Source: Bathymodiolus brooksi
Lineage: Eukaryota > Mollusca > Bivalvia > Mytilida > Modiolidae
Direction of reading: 5' to 3'
DNA length: 64,000 bases
Assembly (NCBI GenBank): GCA_963680875.1
Contig: OY804579.1
Location: forward strand, 38,772,397 to 38,836,396
This document shows, piece by piece, positions 12,201-23,114 of the stretch. The notes beneath the pieces were generated by a model. It searched no databases and had not been told where the DNA came from. It was given only the letters and a program-made list of their open reading frames with translations. The position numbers and the translations under genes were made by a program. Numbering within the stretch: position 1 is the first letter of the stretch; every line of letters starts with the position of its first letter.

Positions 12201-15200
12201 ATACCCCTTTAATAGCTATAGTGTATATTATGTTCATAAACATGTATTTAACTTTTTTGAACAGCAATTAGAAGTGGCATAGATATTATTGTGCAATAAA
12301 TGCAATTTAATAAGATAAGCAAAATACATGGACAATATAATTCACGGAATAAACATTTTCAATTGTTTTCAAACTTTAATGTGATAGTTATGTGATTATT
12401 ATCTATTTAATGATAAAGGTATAAAATTCTTCCTACTTTTACCAAGAATATATTTTGATGTTGAGAAATTTTCAAGGATATTATCCAGTAAAAGTTGACA
12501 ATAAGATTATCATTATTTTGTAGTTTGCTATGTGCTGTTTGTTGTACTATATATTTGTTCATTGAGAAATTTTTTCTTCAAATTAGTTGATGTTGTTATT
12601 GAAAATAATTCTTTTATCATTTCATTTTAATTTTGTTTATGTTTGTAATGTTTGAGACACTGGTATTGTTATAGTAGTCAAATTTTGATGTTCAGATTTT
12701 AACTTGGTTATATACAGTAGAGTCTGACAATCATTTTAATTTGAATGCCACAATATTGCTGAAATACTTTTAACGATGATAGTTGGCGTTAAACACCAAT
12801 CAACAAATCAATCAATTTTTGCATAGCTAAGCAGTTGTGTATGTAACCAGCATGCCCATTTACCCTCTGCAGAGGGTTTTTTACCCCCAAAATTGTAGGG
12901 ACTTTCTATATGCAGGGGTACAAAGTTAAGGAAAAAACAAGACTTGTACCCCATTCAGTGGCATTGTACCCCCAGTTTCAAAACTCAGTGATCACCGTGG
13001 TAACTAATTGGTTGTGAGCTTTATGTAAGGAGTTGTATAGATCCATTCTGCAGTGGAACTTGTGCAATCCGACACATGAGTTTTCCGACATCCTGTGACA
13101 TGCGACAAAAATTTATGGTCCCAAAGTATTTTTGTTAACTAAAATAAAAACCTGAGTATTGCGACATCCTATACAATACAACATATTTCATTGGATTAGA
13201 CAGGTTCCACTGTATATACACACCTGATTTGTTGTGTAGATAACTTGATGAGCTTGATTCATTATGTAACTAGCCTATCCATTATGTACATTGCTCATTT
13301 GATCAGCTCTGTACCTAGTTGATTAGGTGGGTACATAGCTGATCGGCTATAAACGTAGCTGATTCATTGTACACCTAGCTGATCCATTATGTACATAGCT
13401 GATTTGTTGTGTACATAGTTGATCAGGTGGGTACAAAGCTGATTCATTGTATATCTAGCCGATCCATTATGTACATAGCTGATTTGTTGTATACGTAGCT
13501 TGATCAGCTCTGTACATAGTTGATCAGGTGGGTACAAAGCCGATTCGTTGTACACCTAGCCGATCCATTATGTACGTAGCTTCATCAGCTCTGTACATAG
13601 TTGATCAGGTGGGTACAAAGCTGATTCATTGTACACCTAGCCGATCCATTATGTACATAGCTTGATCCACTTTATTCATAGTTGATCAGGTGGGGCCTTA
13701 GCTTATCTGTACATAGTTGATGAGGTGGGTACATAGCTGATCGGCTATGTACACCGCTAATTTATGGTGTACATAGCTTGATCAGCTTTATTCATAGTTG
13801 ATCTGTACATAGTTGATTGGCTGTTTACATAACTAATATATTTTGTATCCAGTACATGCCGGTATTGCCTGGAAATAAGACGAAATGAAGAGCAAAGAAG
13901 TGCTGATTGGACAAAGATGTGAAAACAAAGACCTTTTTATACACATGTCTACTAGGAAGAGCTAATGGATCTATGGTATTGGAAGACTGCGAGAATCAAC
14001 GACTGTTTACAACAATAATTTACCTATATTTTAGATAAAAAAAAATATATTTTCATGACAAAACTGTGAATTAGTTCAAACTTTTAAAAATCTCAAGCAA
14101 TTAAAAACATTTGTTTTGTATTGTTTGTTATTTTGGTGTAGAAATATAAAATAACTTTTTTTGCTGTTGTATTTTAGCATGGTTGTGACATGCATGTTTT
14201 TATCATATTTGTTTTGTTTACGTACCTCTCATAAAAGAACTGAACCACATCGGTGGTGTAATGGTTAACGTGTTTGCCTCGTGTGGTAGATCATGTGTTC
14301 GAGCCCTGATCGAGACAAACCAAAGACTATAAAATTGGTATTTGTTTCTTCTCAGCTTAGCACACAGCGTTAAGGAGAAAGAGCAAAGACTGTTTGGCTC
14401 AGAATCAGGATAATGTTTCCGAGTGGGCCAACAAGTCTATCCGTGGACTGTTGTTTCAGTGAGCTAGCACTATAAAAACCCAACACAGCACAGTGCAAAG
14501 CGGACCTTGTAATCATCTCATTGAAAATTTACTTGTTCTCTCCATGATATAGGTGAAAAATTGCTGAGATGGCATTAAACACCAATCACTCACTCACTCA
14601 TAATTTTGAGAGAGACATTAAATCAGAATAAAACTTTATGATTATCATTTTTATTATTCAGATTTTATATAAAGATTCTCTTTAAAAAAAACAATGTTAT
14701 GAATGAAAAGAAAGTTTAAACAGTAATGGTCATCAATTCCACCAAAGTTTAAACAGTAATGTTCATCAATTCCACCATTATCAACAGAATGAACAATCAC
14801 CTCTCATCAAATTATTGTTTCAGAAACATGCTGTGTGCACTAAATATCTACATTTTTTTTTATTATGTTAAAATGTATCATGTTGCATGATTGGCTGCCA
14901 TTGTATATGTGTACTAATATTAGTAAATGTTCAAGTAGAATTTAATACATGTAAATTTATATTTATAGTTTAATTATAAATTTGTCTCTGTAGGACTGGA
15001 ATATTGATATATTTATTACTTTTTAGATTTCCCTTTAATGTAACATTCGTCTTTAACCTTTTCACATTTTAATCTTCTCCTGCAACATAAAAGAACCAAA
15101 TTTGGCAGGGATGATCCTTGAGAAGAGAAGAATCATATTTGAATAAATGTAGATGTTTTGAGAGGGGTTAATAGGGAAACCTGAAAGGGAATGTTTTTTA

Positions 15201-17883
15201 CAAAAAATCTTTTTAAGATCCAACTATAGAGATACCACAATTTTTGCTCTGCAGCCTCATTGTGATGTGTAGATTTATATTTGAATAGAGTGCAACCTGT
15301 TTTCTGATTGGTCAATATATTTGTATTGTCATGCATATGATTGTATGGGAAAAGATGAATGAATGATTACATGACATGACTCCATATGGGATGTCCTTAA
15401 ATGCTGGTGTATCGCCAAAAAACTCATTTAATTTTGATTGGATGGATCCCAGGATCTATTGAGTCCAAAACTTGGGAGATAAAAATTAACATATGCTATG
15501 ATAAGCAATATTTAAATAAAATTAAATGAGTGATAGTACAGGCTCACATGATTATGTTGAGCGATACATCACGTGAGCAATCACCATAGATGTTCACGAG
15601 CCAAATCTATAAATTTTACAATCTTGTTAAGATAATATGATTTTTTTTAAATGATAAGACCCACTTCAAATTGTTTTTTGTAATTTTCAACATCAATTTT
15701 TTGAAAATTTTAATATGTGTATTTCACATGTAAATGATGTATATATGATGTCAAATTATCTTTACATCCATATACTGTTTATGAAATTATTTTGGTTAAA
15801 GTAAGGGTTTATACATGTGGTTTGTCATTAAATTTTTCATAATTAGAATTAAGGTTATTGATACTTGGATTTTTAGGAAAGAATTAAATGGTTTTGATTA
15901 CCGTAAGCGGCCATATATTATCTGCATTTGTTTATTATCCGCACCCCTTTTGGCTCATGATATATTGTGAAAAAAACTAGTTCGGGTATATAATCCGCAT
16001 CAACTTTTGACCTGATCGTGTGGAGGAAAAATGTGTGAATAAAGCTTATAATTTGGAAAGAAACGTTAGTAATTCAATGAAAAATGTGTTCAGTTATTGG
16101 TATATATTTCCGTTATATGTCGGTAAAATTTGTAATTATTTCTAATTGGAGAGTGATACAAATGTATATATGTATTAGCCAAATTTAGATTTTTATCATT
16201 TAAATCAGACAAATATCCAGTGAAGTTTTAGATAATGTGTTGTGTAAACAAGACTAGTGAAATATCTTATGCCCTTCTAAAAAAAGATTTGTTTGCAAAA
16301 TGCCTTTTTGAAAAAGTAGTTTGTATGGTAAAATATAGACTCATGTTATTCAGAAGTCCCCCTCTGATAAGGTCCACTCCCTATGAAGGCCACCCCTCTA
16401 AATCAGACCATATTTCAGAGACACAAAGATAGTAAAATACTATTAAATCCCCCCCTCCTCCCCCCCCCCCCCCAAAGGAAGACCGACCCTCTTATTAGTC
16501 AAATTTTGTCATGGTGGCTTTATAAGAGGAGGACTACTGTATTTTTACTTTTTTACATATATTTTTTCCTATTAATTCAACCATTTTATGTTGATATCAT
16601 ATCACTAGTATAATAGTTTTAACTGCTTACCCTTCTGGAGCACCTGATTTCACCCCCGGTTTTTAGTGGGGTTCGTGTTACTCGATCTTTAGTTTTATAT
16701 GTATATTTTGTTGATCGTTGTTTGTCCTTTTGTACTTTTTCTTTTGGCCATTGTGTTGTCTGTTCTTCTTCAATTTACGGCTTCTGATTGCCCCTTTGAT
16801 ATCTTCAAACTCTTCTTATATGAGTAATGTTTTAACCCGACATTTCTTTTATTTTATTTTAATATCTTTAATTCAAATTTCATTTCACGATGTGGCTGAG
16901 ATATTACCAAAGATGAAATTAAACCACAAATACATGTGTAATAAATAATAATCATTATTGTTTTGCAACAAAAGATTTGTAATGTTTCAATGGTAGAGTT
17001 TTATTATATGTTCAATCAGCACATTGAAAAATTATGTTTTGTATTATTTATACTTGTATTAAAAGGAGGTTAATTTTCTTACCTTAAAAATGAACCAAAG
17101 TCTTATAAAACAGAAGTAGTATGTTGTGCATGTTATATCTCAAACTCAGGCACTTTATTCTTTTTCCATGCACTTAAAACTGAATCAAATTGTAATGTTT
17201 ACTAACATATCTTTTTATTGATACAAATATATATCATCTATTAAAAAAACTGAGTCAATCTGAAGCTAGCCTTCATGGGACCAGCTTTTGTGTTTGGAGA
17301 AGAGAGGTGTTCAGCTTATACAGGTTAAATTAACAATGATTTCTTGCATTTGGACTTTATTTAAAGTTCAGTTTATACAGGAATTCTTTTTATCCAGGAT
17401 TCACTGTACATGACCATGAAGTTATTGTTTTGTCAGAGAGAAATAACATGATAATTTTATGTAAATATAATAATAATAATTATTATTATTGCTTTAATGG
17501 TTGATATTTGCCTGTCTATGACAATTTAATATTTCATTTCTTTATTAATTTAATAATTTGATGTATACCGTTACATCTAGTTAATACTCCAAATCTCCTG
17601 TTTAATAAATATGAAGATATTATAGCATGTTAGCTCCTTTCTCTTTGCTTACTACACTACATCTTCTATAGAACTGTACCACTGACAGTTACTTTTATCC
17701 TTAATCAAAGACACACCCTTCCATGTCATACACTTTTAATGAAAAGTTGTGATGCTATATATTTTCAGGTCGGAGGAACAGGTCGATACATCAGATGTCA
17801 TTGATACGTCACATGGTATGGACAACAGCACGGATAATGACCTTGCTGAGAAACAAGAGGAAGACGACACAGAGACAAAATAA
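159..17883 (+). CDS. SR-type splicing factor, C-terminal part (RS domain and acidic tail), four exons
   Basis: Four exons join in phase: 159-239, 6921-7130, 9347-9382 and 17769-17883 (stop TAA 17881-17883). All introns are GT-AG. The deduced 145-residue tail begins with an RS domain ([16 protein letters not shown], then [16 protein letters not shown]). It continues through a Ser/Pro-rich stretch ([18 protein letters not shown]) into an acidic end ([12 protein letters not shown]). SR proteins are nuclear RNA-binding splicing regulators whose RS domains are phosphorylated by SRPK/CLK kinases. The RNA-recognition motifs would lie upstream of the window and are not seen, so the family member cannot be named; an SRSF4/5/6-like protein is plausible. 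The three introns (6.7, 2.2 and 8.4 kb) are full of transposable elements. There is no competing ORF of this quality on the other strand. Confidence 0.85.
821..2655. mobile_element. hAT-like element nested in the 330-3241 transposon, 6-bp duplication
   Basis: The ends are CAGAGTTTTTGAAATTC at the left and the complement CAGACTTTTTGAAATTT at the right. Both are flanked by TAGAAT (815-820 and 2656-2661). The related copy near 4250-4270 (opposite strand) reads through without this insertion, which supports the boundary. The interior holds six copies of a short hairpin motif and small ORFs I do not recognise, for example 1819-2022 on the - strand. Classification as hAT rests only on the CAG start and the duplication length. 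Confidence 0.55.
1108..1646. repeat. Six dispersed copies of the hairpin motif GTGCCGAAGGCAC
   Basis: The 13-mer GTGCC-RAA-GGCAC (5-bp stem, 3-nt loop) occurs at 1108-1120, 1235-1247, 1278-1290, 1460-1472, 1504-1516 (first base C) and 1634-1646. Copies 3 and 5 have AAA in the loop. Spacing is irregular (26-170 bp), so this is not a simple tandem array. Confidence 0.8.
3371..4972 (+). mobile_element. SINE-B copy split by a TA-flanked transposon
   Basis: The head (3371-3400, GGGGCTGTTGTGGCCGTGAT) and the body (4747-4972) are two halves of one tRNA-headed SINE. The body has a B-box-like TTCGAATCTCG and the tail ATATAACTGAAATATTGTTG. Other copies in this window (24410-24662, 29485-29750) are uninterrupted and show the joined form. 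The gap is exactly the element at 3401-4744. Confidence 0.7.
3401..4744. mobile_element. TA-flanked non-autonomous DNA transposon inside a SINE
   Basis: The termini are CAGTAGAGTTTGTTAATAGC and the complement CAGTAGAGTTCGTTTATAGC, flanked by TA at 3399-3400 and 4745-4746. Joining the flanks restores the SINE sequence ATGGTAGTTGGATTT. The right half carries an inverted partial copy of the 330-3241 element, whose own terminus ends at about 4634. No coding capacity was recognised. Confidence 0.7.
5263..6329. mobile_element. TA-flanked element with CTGTGAAA ends
   Basis: The inverted ends CTGTGAAAGTACTTTTCTTC and CTGTGAAATCTCTTTTATTC are bordered by TA at 5261-5262 and 6330-6331. Subterminal sequence is also inverted (TTCGTGGGTA...CATGG at the left, CCACGAAAATTGGTACCCC at the right). 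It is 1067 bp with no recognisable ORF. Confidence 0.6.
6526..6888 (+). mobile_element. SINE-A, complete tRNA-headed copy with perfect 11-bp duplication
   Basis: A perfect duplication CATTAAAGACA flanks the copy (6515-6525 and 6889-6899). The head has an A-box-like TGATTAGCATGCTCG and a B-box GGGTTCGAGCCC, typical of tRNA-derived RNA polymerase III promoters. The body contains AGACTATAAAATTGATATTTG and GTGAGCTAGCACTATGAAAA. The tail GCCATGATATAGCTGAAAAA is shared with the other SINE families here. It lies just upstream of the SR exon at 6921. Confidence 0.85.
6921..7130 (+). CDS. SR gene second exon
   Basis: The acceptor is TTTGTTTCAG and the donor is AG|GTAAAT. It encodes the core RS stretch, then [18 protein letters not shown] and the start of the acidic tail. 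A SINE and its target duplication end only 21 bp upstream of the exon, so the insertion almost reaches the polypyrimidine tract. Confidence 0.85.
7131..9346 (+). other. SR gene intron: SINE fragment, unknown coding-like patch, Helentron-like element
   Basis: The intron holds a partial SINE-B (about 7200-7265) and a possible element end GGGGTTGAAAATAGCACTAG near 7270. A coding-like patch lies around 7560-7710, with an open + frame that ends TAA and contains [14 protein letters not shown]. It is too short to assign. The pearl/Helentron-like element follows at 8281-9035. Confidence 0.5.
8281..9035 (+). mobile_element. Helentron/pearl-like element with ~160-bp tandem core
   Basis: The 5' region TTTTTATACCCCACACAACA is followed by about 3.6 tandem units of roughly 160 bp. 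Each unit contains CTATGTCGTATGATAACTTG, CTTACCGGTGAAGAGAGGAG and GTTCCAGAGTTATTGGACTT. The 3' end has a hairpin GTGAGCTGTGCTCAC followed by CTAG at 9032-9035. A 3' hairpin before a CTRR end is a Helitron-type feature. Bivalve pearl elements are known for tandem cores of about this size. Confidence 0.65.
9347..9382 (+). CDS. SR gene 36-bp microexon-sized third exon
   Basis: The exon is only 36 bp, encodes [13 protein letters not shown] across its junctions, and keeps phase with both neighbours. The acceptor is TATTTTTTCAG and the donor is GG|GTATGT. Its small size, its length divisible by three and the 8.4-kb downstream intron make it a candidate alternatively spliced exon. Confidence 0.75.
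11218..11654. mobile_element. Small TA-type element with CAGTCAAACCTGC ends, interrupted
   Basis: The left end CAGTCAAACCTGCATATAAA follows TA. The right end GAGCAGGTTTGACTCTG is its imperfect complement. The terminal motif CAGTCAAACC recurs at 330 and, as a variant, at 31499, so this end type is widespread. The interior contains the separate element 11324-11599. Confidence 0.5.
11324..11599. mobile_element. Short hAT-like MITE with CAGGGGCGGATCCAGGA ends
   Basis: The left end CAGGGGCGGATCCAGGATTT and the right end TCCTGGATCTGCCCCTG are inverted. They are flanked by CTTTA on both sides (11319-11323 and 11600-11604). The 276-bp interior has G-rich and C-rich tracts on opposite sides. The duplication length is 5 bp, as in the hAT5-type group; superfamily assignment is inferred. 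Confidence 0.65.
13049..13214. mobile_element. Small inverted-repeat element (MITE)
   Basis: The ends are TGCAGTGGAACTTGTGCAAT at the left and the complement TACAGTGGAACCTGTCTAAT at the right. Subterminal GGATGTCGCAATAC-type motifs are also inverted. It is 166 bp and non-coding. Confidence 0.5.
13230..13850. repeat. Degenerate minisatellite based on GTACATAGCTGATY
   Basis: About 30 imperfect ~20-22-bp units alternate between forms such as CATTATGTACATAGCTGAT, TTGATCAGGTGGGTACAAAG and GATTCATTGTACACCTAGCC. Several unit types recur in a fixed order, giving a higher-order period near 110 bp (for example from 13420 to about 13640). It lies in the long SR intron. Confidence 0.8.
14234..14590 (+). 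mobile_element. SINE-A copy
   Basis: The head is GAACCACATCGGTGGTGTAA with B-box GTGTTCGAGCCC, the body AGACTATAAAATTGGTATTT, and the tail has ATGATATAGGTGAAAAATTG and CACTCACTCACTC. CTCATAA flanks both sides and is a likely short duplication. Confidence 0.8.
16351..16539. mobile_element. Small inverted-repeat element with internal poly-C tract
   Basis: The ends CAGAAGTCCCCCTCTGATAA and the complement CAGTAGTCCTCCTCTTATAA are inverted. The centre holds a C-rich run with about 14 consecutive C residues near 16460-16473. It is non-coding. Confidence 0.55.
16622..16830 (+). repeat. Interspersed repeat, first of three copies
   Basis: It shares CTGCTTACCCTTCYGGRGCA, TTTTTAGTGGGGTTCGTGTT and GGCCATTGTGTTGTCTGT with 54650-54875 on the same strand. 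A more diverged copy lies at 59570-59912 on the opposite strand. It may be the 3' tail of a retroelement, but no reverse transcriptase is present to prove that. Confidence 0.6.
17265..17412 (+). repeat. Dispersed repeat with a second, interrupted copy at 22376-22712
   Basis: The shared segments are TTATACAGGTTAAATTAACA, TTTAAAGTTCAGTTTATACA and a terminal motif ending TTCACTGTA. The second copy at 22376-22712 is broken at about 22463-22674 by sequence bounded by GGGTGAAAGT and ACTTTCACCC, an inverted pair. This suggests a MITE inserted into a MITE. Confidence 0.5.
17769..17883 (+). CDS. SR gene terminal coding exon
   Basis: The acceptor is TATTTTCAG. It encodes [18 protein letters not shown], then [18 protein letters not shown] and TAA. 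The tail is rich in Asp, Glu, Ser and Thr. No canonical AATAAA was seen close downstream; an ATTAAA occurs near 17903. Confidence 0.8.
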
Positions 17884-18724
17884 TTGTGATAAAACCCTAA
17901 AAATTAAAAAGAAACAGAAATTTACTACTTTATATAGTACAAAATTATGCATTGGACAATTTATTATTTACTTTTTTTTTGGTATGAAATTTTTAGAAAT
18001 CTGTTAAAATTGTGTTGTATATTTTTCTATTTTTTTTTTATTGCTTTAAGATTTGACTATTATAATCAGACAAGTTTTCCAAAATGTATGTACTGGAATT
18101 TATATCTGGTGTTTACACAGAATTCTTATGTTACCTAATCTTCATCGTCAGTAATATAACCCATGGCTGATCACGTTCCAATTCTCTCCACGCATCACCC
18201 GTGGGTCAACTGACATAAAAATGGTCGTAATCGTGAATTATTCACCTCAAATATGATTGGCTTCACTGTCTTTGGAAAACTTATTATTTGCACCTATTTT
18301 ACATTCTACTTGACCAGAAAATTATTTTTTGCTACTTTTATACTTCTTATTTGGATAGTTAACAGGATTGTGTTCAGCCATGGATTACCGTCAATGCCTT
18401 ATCCTTTGTAGTAGAATTTGTTTTCATAATATTGTCAAGTTTATTTCTGAAGAAGTAAAACTTTTGACTCCTACCAAAAGGAGGTACTAGCTAAAGGATT
18501 AGTGATGTATGAAATAAGCTTTATGAAAATCCACTCAGGGCTTTCAATATTTTTCAAGTGTACCAGTACTTCACAATTTACAGGCGGTACTTTTTATTTC
18601 AATTTGAAGAATTTTCATGAATATCTTATATAACACTCTTTGAAATCAGGAGGTACCAAAGGCCATTTTAGGCAGGTAAAAATACCTGGTAACACCCCTT
18701 ATTGAAAGGCCTGCCATTATGGAA

Positions 18725-19135
18725 TTACAAACTAACATTTTATTGTGACATTAAAAATGAACAGTTCATTATGATATTTAAAACTAACAGATCATTATAG
18801 CATAAAAAATGAACCGTTCATTAAATTTAAAACTAACATTTTTTTGTGACATTAAAAATGAACTATTCATTATGATATTTAAATCTAACACATCATTTTA
18901 GCATTAACAATATATTAGTCTTCTATGACATTAAAATAACTATCAGTCTATTATGACATTAAAATAATTATCAGTCCATTGTAACATTAAAAAGATAACA
19001 GACCATTGCTACATAAAGAGCTCATTATTAGGCCATTATAACATTAAAAATTATCATACCATTATAACATTAAAAATCTGAATTATTATTACATTAAAAG
19101 TTTGAATTATTATTACATTAAAAATTAAGAGACCA
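18725..19135. repeat. Degenerate tandem repeat based on ATTATRACATTAAAA
   Basis: At least 14 imperfect units of roughly 25-35 bp contain CATTATGATATTTAAAACTA, CATTATAACATTAAAAAT and related forms. Unit length shortens toward the 3' side. It begins about 840 bp after the SR stop codon. Confidence 0.7.
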
Positions 19136-19513
19136 CTAATAAGACAATCAGTTCATGTCTTTAAACATGACAAAAGATTCTGTTAACCATTGTAAGTTGG
19201 AAATATATATATTTATCTAACATTTTGTACGTTTTCCTTTGAATTTAAAGAAAGTAGCCTGTCTGATACAAGATGTTGTATCACCACACTGTGGTGATAA
19301 AAGAATGGCGCGACGTCGCACGAGATCTTCTCTGCCGAACTATTTTGTCATGTCGTCATATCATTGGAATGCGGGGTAAAACACGTCGATGTGAGCAAGG
19401 TTAACAAAGCAATAGAATGAACGGCAACAAAATAAGCGTGACATCATGCACAAAATGTAGTCTACCTCAGAATATTGTACCAATTTGTTAATCTTATTTC
19501 GACCCTTATTATT

Positions 19514-19636
19514 GTACAAGACCTTGTATTAGGTCTTGCCTGTTGTGTGAACAAACCGCATCACAACTCGTCACTGTCTCGACTCTTAGTGATACTGGTT
19601 CACGCAACAGGCTCAACCTGATACAACGTCTTGTAC
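19514..19636. repeat. Inverted repeat (foldback), ~40-bp arms
   Basis: The left arm starts GTACAAGACCTTGTATTAGG. The right arm is its imperfect complement, ending CTGATACAACGTCTTGTAC. Outer partial copies of ACCACACTGT occur at 19292 and 19641. It could extrude as a cruciform or be a small foldback element. Confidence 0.65.
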
Positions 19637-20590
19637 GGTACCACCACACTGTATATGTAATGGGTATATATCTTTGTTTGTACACTGTTATTTTTTTCCC
19701 TGGCACAGGAAACCAGAAGATTTCTTCTTAAATTCCTACATTTAAACCTCTACTAGGCGTTGCAGGCATTAATAAAAACATAATAGCAAATTTGGTGTGC
19801 ATGACACATGGAGTTTCACTCATGTCCTGCTTTGGTTTCCGTTCAATAACGTTAGTTCTCTGTAAACAAATCATTTAAAATTTATACATAAGATCAGGGA
19901 CCACATAAGGTTGGAAGAGTTTGAGTTTGGACTTTAACACATTTTCCGTTTAGAAGTTATGCCCATTGATTTGACGAATAATCCCAAATTCTCCACAATA
20001 AACTAAACTACTCTTCAGCAACTCATTTGAGATTTATGCAAATATTTTCGACTTCAACACTTTTTCTCTTCTTGAGATATGCCCCTTAATTTAAAAATGG
20101 CAATTTCATGGTTCTCATTTATCTTATCTTATTTTTTTCAACAACATTTATAAATATGCCATGATATAGCTGAAATACTGCTATAGTTGACATTAAACAC
20201 CAATCAATCAATCATTTATAAATGCCCTATTTCTACAATTTACTACATAGCATAATACATGACAAAAATCAATTTAAAAAAAAGTCTATTGGAACAACTG
20301 TAACTGGACTCACGTTTACAGAAAAGAAAAAATAGATTAATATAGAATGAAAAATAGGAATTAATTAACCTCCAACAATCAATCAAACCTATGACTATTA
20401 TATATGAATGTTTGAACTGCTGTAAAAATGTCAACATTTTGTACTGCAGTTAAATTTTCTTTTCTGTATAAAATTACAACCCACCTTATGTTCTTTGAAC
20501 AGATTTTCTGAAAATTTGCTCTCAAAAATATCTGTGATTTTTAACTATAGCAATAATGTCTTTCTATCTTTTTTTTTTTATATTTGTCAC

Positions 20591-21250
20591 TTTTTTAGCT
20601 CACCTTGCCATCACTTGGCGTCCGTCATCCGTTAGCTTTTCACATTTTAATCTTCTTCTCTGAAACCCCTTAGCCAAATGAACTGAAACTTGGTAGTAAG
20701 CATCTATGGAAGGTCCTCTATTAAGATTGCTCATTTTGTCCCAATCCATTAACAAACATGGCCACCATTGGCAATTCTTGTTTCTGATTGGCAGATTTTT
20801 TTAAAATCTTCTCCTCTGAAACCACTTGGCCAAATGAACCGAAACTTGGTAGGAAGCCTCTATGGAAGGTCCTCTATAAAAATTGCTCATATCGTACCGA
20901 TCCGATTGCAAACATGGCCACCACAGGCAATTCTTGTTTCTGATTGGTCGATTTCTAGAAAATCTTTTCCTCTGAAACTGCTTGGCCAAATGAACCGAAA
21001 CTTGGTAGGAAGCATCTATGGAATGTCCTCTATAAAAAATGCTAATTTATTCCCGATCAGTTAACAAACATGGCCACCATAGGTAATTCTTGTTTCCGAT
21101 TGGTCGATTTCTAAATAATCTTCTCGTCTGAAACTGATTAGCCAAATGAACCGAAATTTGGCAGGAAGTGCCTATGGAAGGTTCTGTATTAAGTTTTCTC
21201 AAAGCAGAATGAAAGGTGAGCAACACAGGCTTAGCCCACTGATCCTCTAG
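20591..21250 (+). mobile_element. Helentron/pearl-like element, tandem core, ends in CTAG
   Basis: It begins TTTTTTAGCTCACCTTGCCA. It contains three to four ~150-165-bp units with CTTGGCCAAATGAACCGAAA, CTATGGAAGGTCCTCTATAA and AACATGGCCACCA. It ends GGCTTAGCCCACTGATCCTCTAG; CTAG is at 21247-21250. An inverted relative lies at 34323-35160. Confidence 0.7.
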
Positions 21251-21774
21251 TTTTTTAATTTTTCTATTTCATATTCCTGGAAACTTTAAAAAGTTGATTT
21301 GGTAATATATTTTTTAATGTTATTCCTATAAAAATTAATCGTGGTTGATAATTGAATTTGTTGAAATGAATGGAGAAAATTTCACTGTGATTTTAGAGGT
21401 TGTGCTTGTTGTGTGGGGGTATGGTGTTGGGTAGTGGTTTATAAATAAACACAACTTTTGTTGAAGACAAGAAATCAGATCAAAACCAACTGACTTTTTG
21501 TCCATTATGCAATATATAACCGATAGACGATTTTTTTTATCATTTCAACTTTTTTTTAAGAGGTTAAATATTGTGGTATTCATTCGTCAATATTAGAAAC
21601 AATGTTCTATAAAATATTAGAGAAATGAATCTCATTAAAAGCAAATAAATAAAAATGTACCATGTTTTCAATATTAGGCCAAAGAAAAAAATACATGCGT
21701 TTCCTCTAACATTCTTGAAAAAAAATAGGGTTGAAAGGCAAACTAATTATTAGTATTATTTTAGTTTACCTGAG

Positions 21775-22230
21775 CTATACAGAACAAGAATCTGACTTTA
21801 TCCTGCAATCAGTACATTTGTTGTACAAATATGCTATACGAATAAATTTTTGCTTTATTCGTACTAGACGAATAAACTTTTCGTACTATATGAATAAACT
21901 TTTCAGCCTACGAATAAACTTTCCTGGTACCCTGTAGCTATGTACAGCGGAGGGCGCAGACAAGTATGAAACTGGTACTAATGTAACGTGGACCACAAAG
22001 AAGATACCCTTGACAACATTTATGAAAGGCGAGGAATGACGCTTGTTTCTGTCCTTTTTGTCTAAATCTGATAAGTTTTCCGACTTTTTTGACATTGCAG
22101 GATAAACACAAAATACGTACATTGTCGTTAAATATAGCATTCATTTGTACTCGCTGCAAAACAGGCCTGAAAAGCTTGCCAAATGCTCGCTATTCTGCCT
22201 GTTTCTAAAGCTCGTACAAATAAATTTTAT
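21775..22230. repeat. Dispersed repeat, paralogue at 25840-26190
   Basis: The two copies share TTTATCCTGCAATCA, GACATTGCAGGATAAACA, CACTTGCTGCAA-type and CTCGTACAAATAAA segments in the same order. The motif TATCCTGCAAT / ATTGCAGGATA is inverted within each copy, so these may be old inverted-repeat elements. Confidence 0.5.
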
Positions 22231-23114
22231 ATTTACCAACAATGTACGTATATTGTATATTTAACAGTGCTTGTCCAAAAATGACAATAAAAACTTTAGG
22301 GTTGGCACTGAAAATTAGTGTCGGTGGTGTTAGTAGAAACACATGGACAGTGAAAACTGTCTAAACTGACCATTCTAGGGAGCAACGTTTGTGTTCAGTT
22401 TATACAGGTTAAATTAACAAAGATTTTCTTCATTGAGGCTTAATTTAAAGTAGGGTTTATACATGGGTGAAAGTTTTCAGTATTTTGACTGATTTCAGGG
22501 TTTTTTTGGCAAAGGTCCAGAGAGTTCTTGAGATTCATGTAAATTTGATGAGTTTTTTCAGGGGGTGAGGTATGCATTTTTGACAGAAATTAAAAAAAAA
22601 ATTGAGAGGATCCTGATCTGTGTTAATAGTAGAAAATTTTCAGTATTTGTCCAAAAAAACACTTTCACCCATGTTTATACAGTATTCTGGTTTAGACAGG
22701 GTTCACTGTATTTTGTTTTCTTGGTTTAATAAGCTATGATATTATATTCCACATAATTATTTCCTGAACCAGATTATTTTTTTAGAATTGACAGGTATTG
22801 TTTACAATGGAAACCAGTTCATGTAGGGTATTGTTTATAATGGAAACCAGTTCATGTAGGTTACCTAATTCATCAATGGCTATTTATGTTTTCATGTTGT
22901 TCAGTCAAATTGAATTTAGCAAAAAACCAAATCTTCAAAATGGGTTCCAAGACATCCAAGAACTTTCTTTTTTTTAAGACAAACAATTTATGTGAAGTCA
23001 CAAGTAAAATGATTTTTCAGTAAAAATTTATATTGAAATAAAACTATACAATACATTATCAATGTTAGCCGATACAAAATAAATCCAGTATTAATTGAGG
23101 TGGACGAATTGAGT

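Larger units (their letters stand above)
9383..17768 (+). other. SR gene 8.4-kb intron with scattered repeats
   Basis: About 9400-11200 shows no structured feature that I can name. After that come the nested elements at 11218-11654, a minisatellite at 13230-13850, a SINE-A at 14234-14590, a small element at 16351-16539 and an interspersed repeat at 16622-16830. Sequence at 15895-16030 (CCGTAAGCGGCCATATATTA onward) is related in inverted orientation to 3040-3150, so it is another dispersed repeat. Confidence 0.6.

Noticed and set aside
13364..13555. Minus-strand frame with repeating YVHNGSA-like peptide
   Set aside because: It is the translation of the minisatellite at 13230-13850.
20768..21064. 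Frame with two similar repeats of about 50 residues
   Set aside because: It is the translation of the ~160-bp tandem core of a Helentron-like element; no start or domain evidence.
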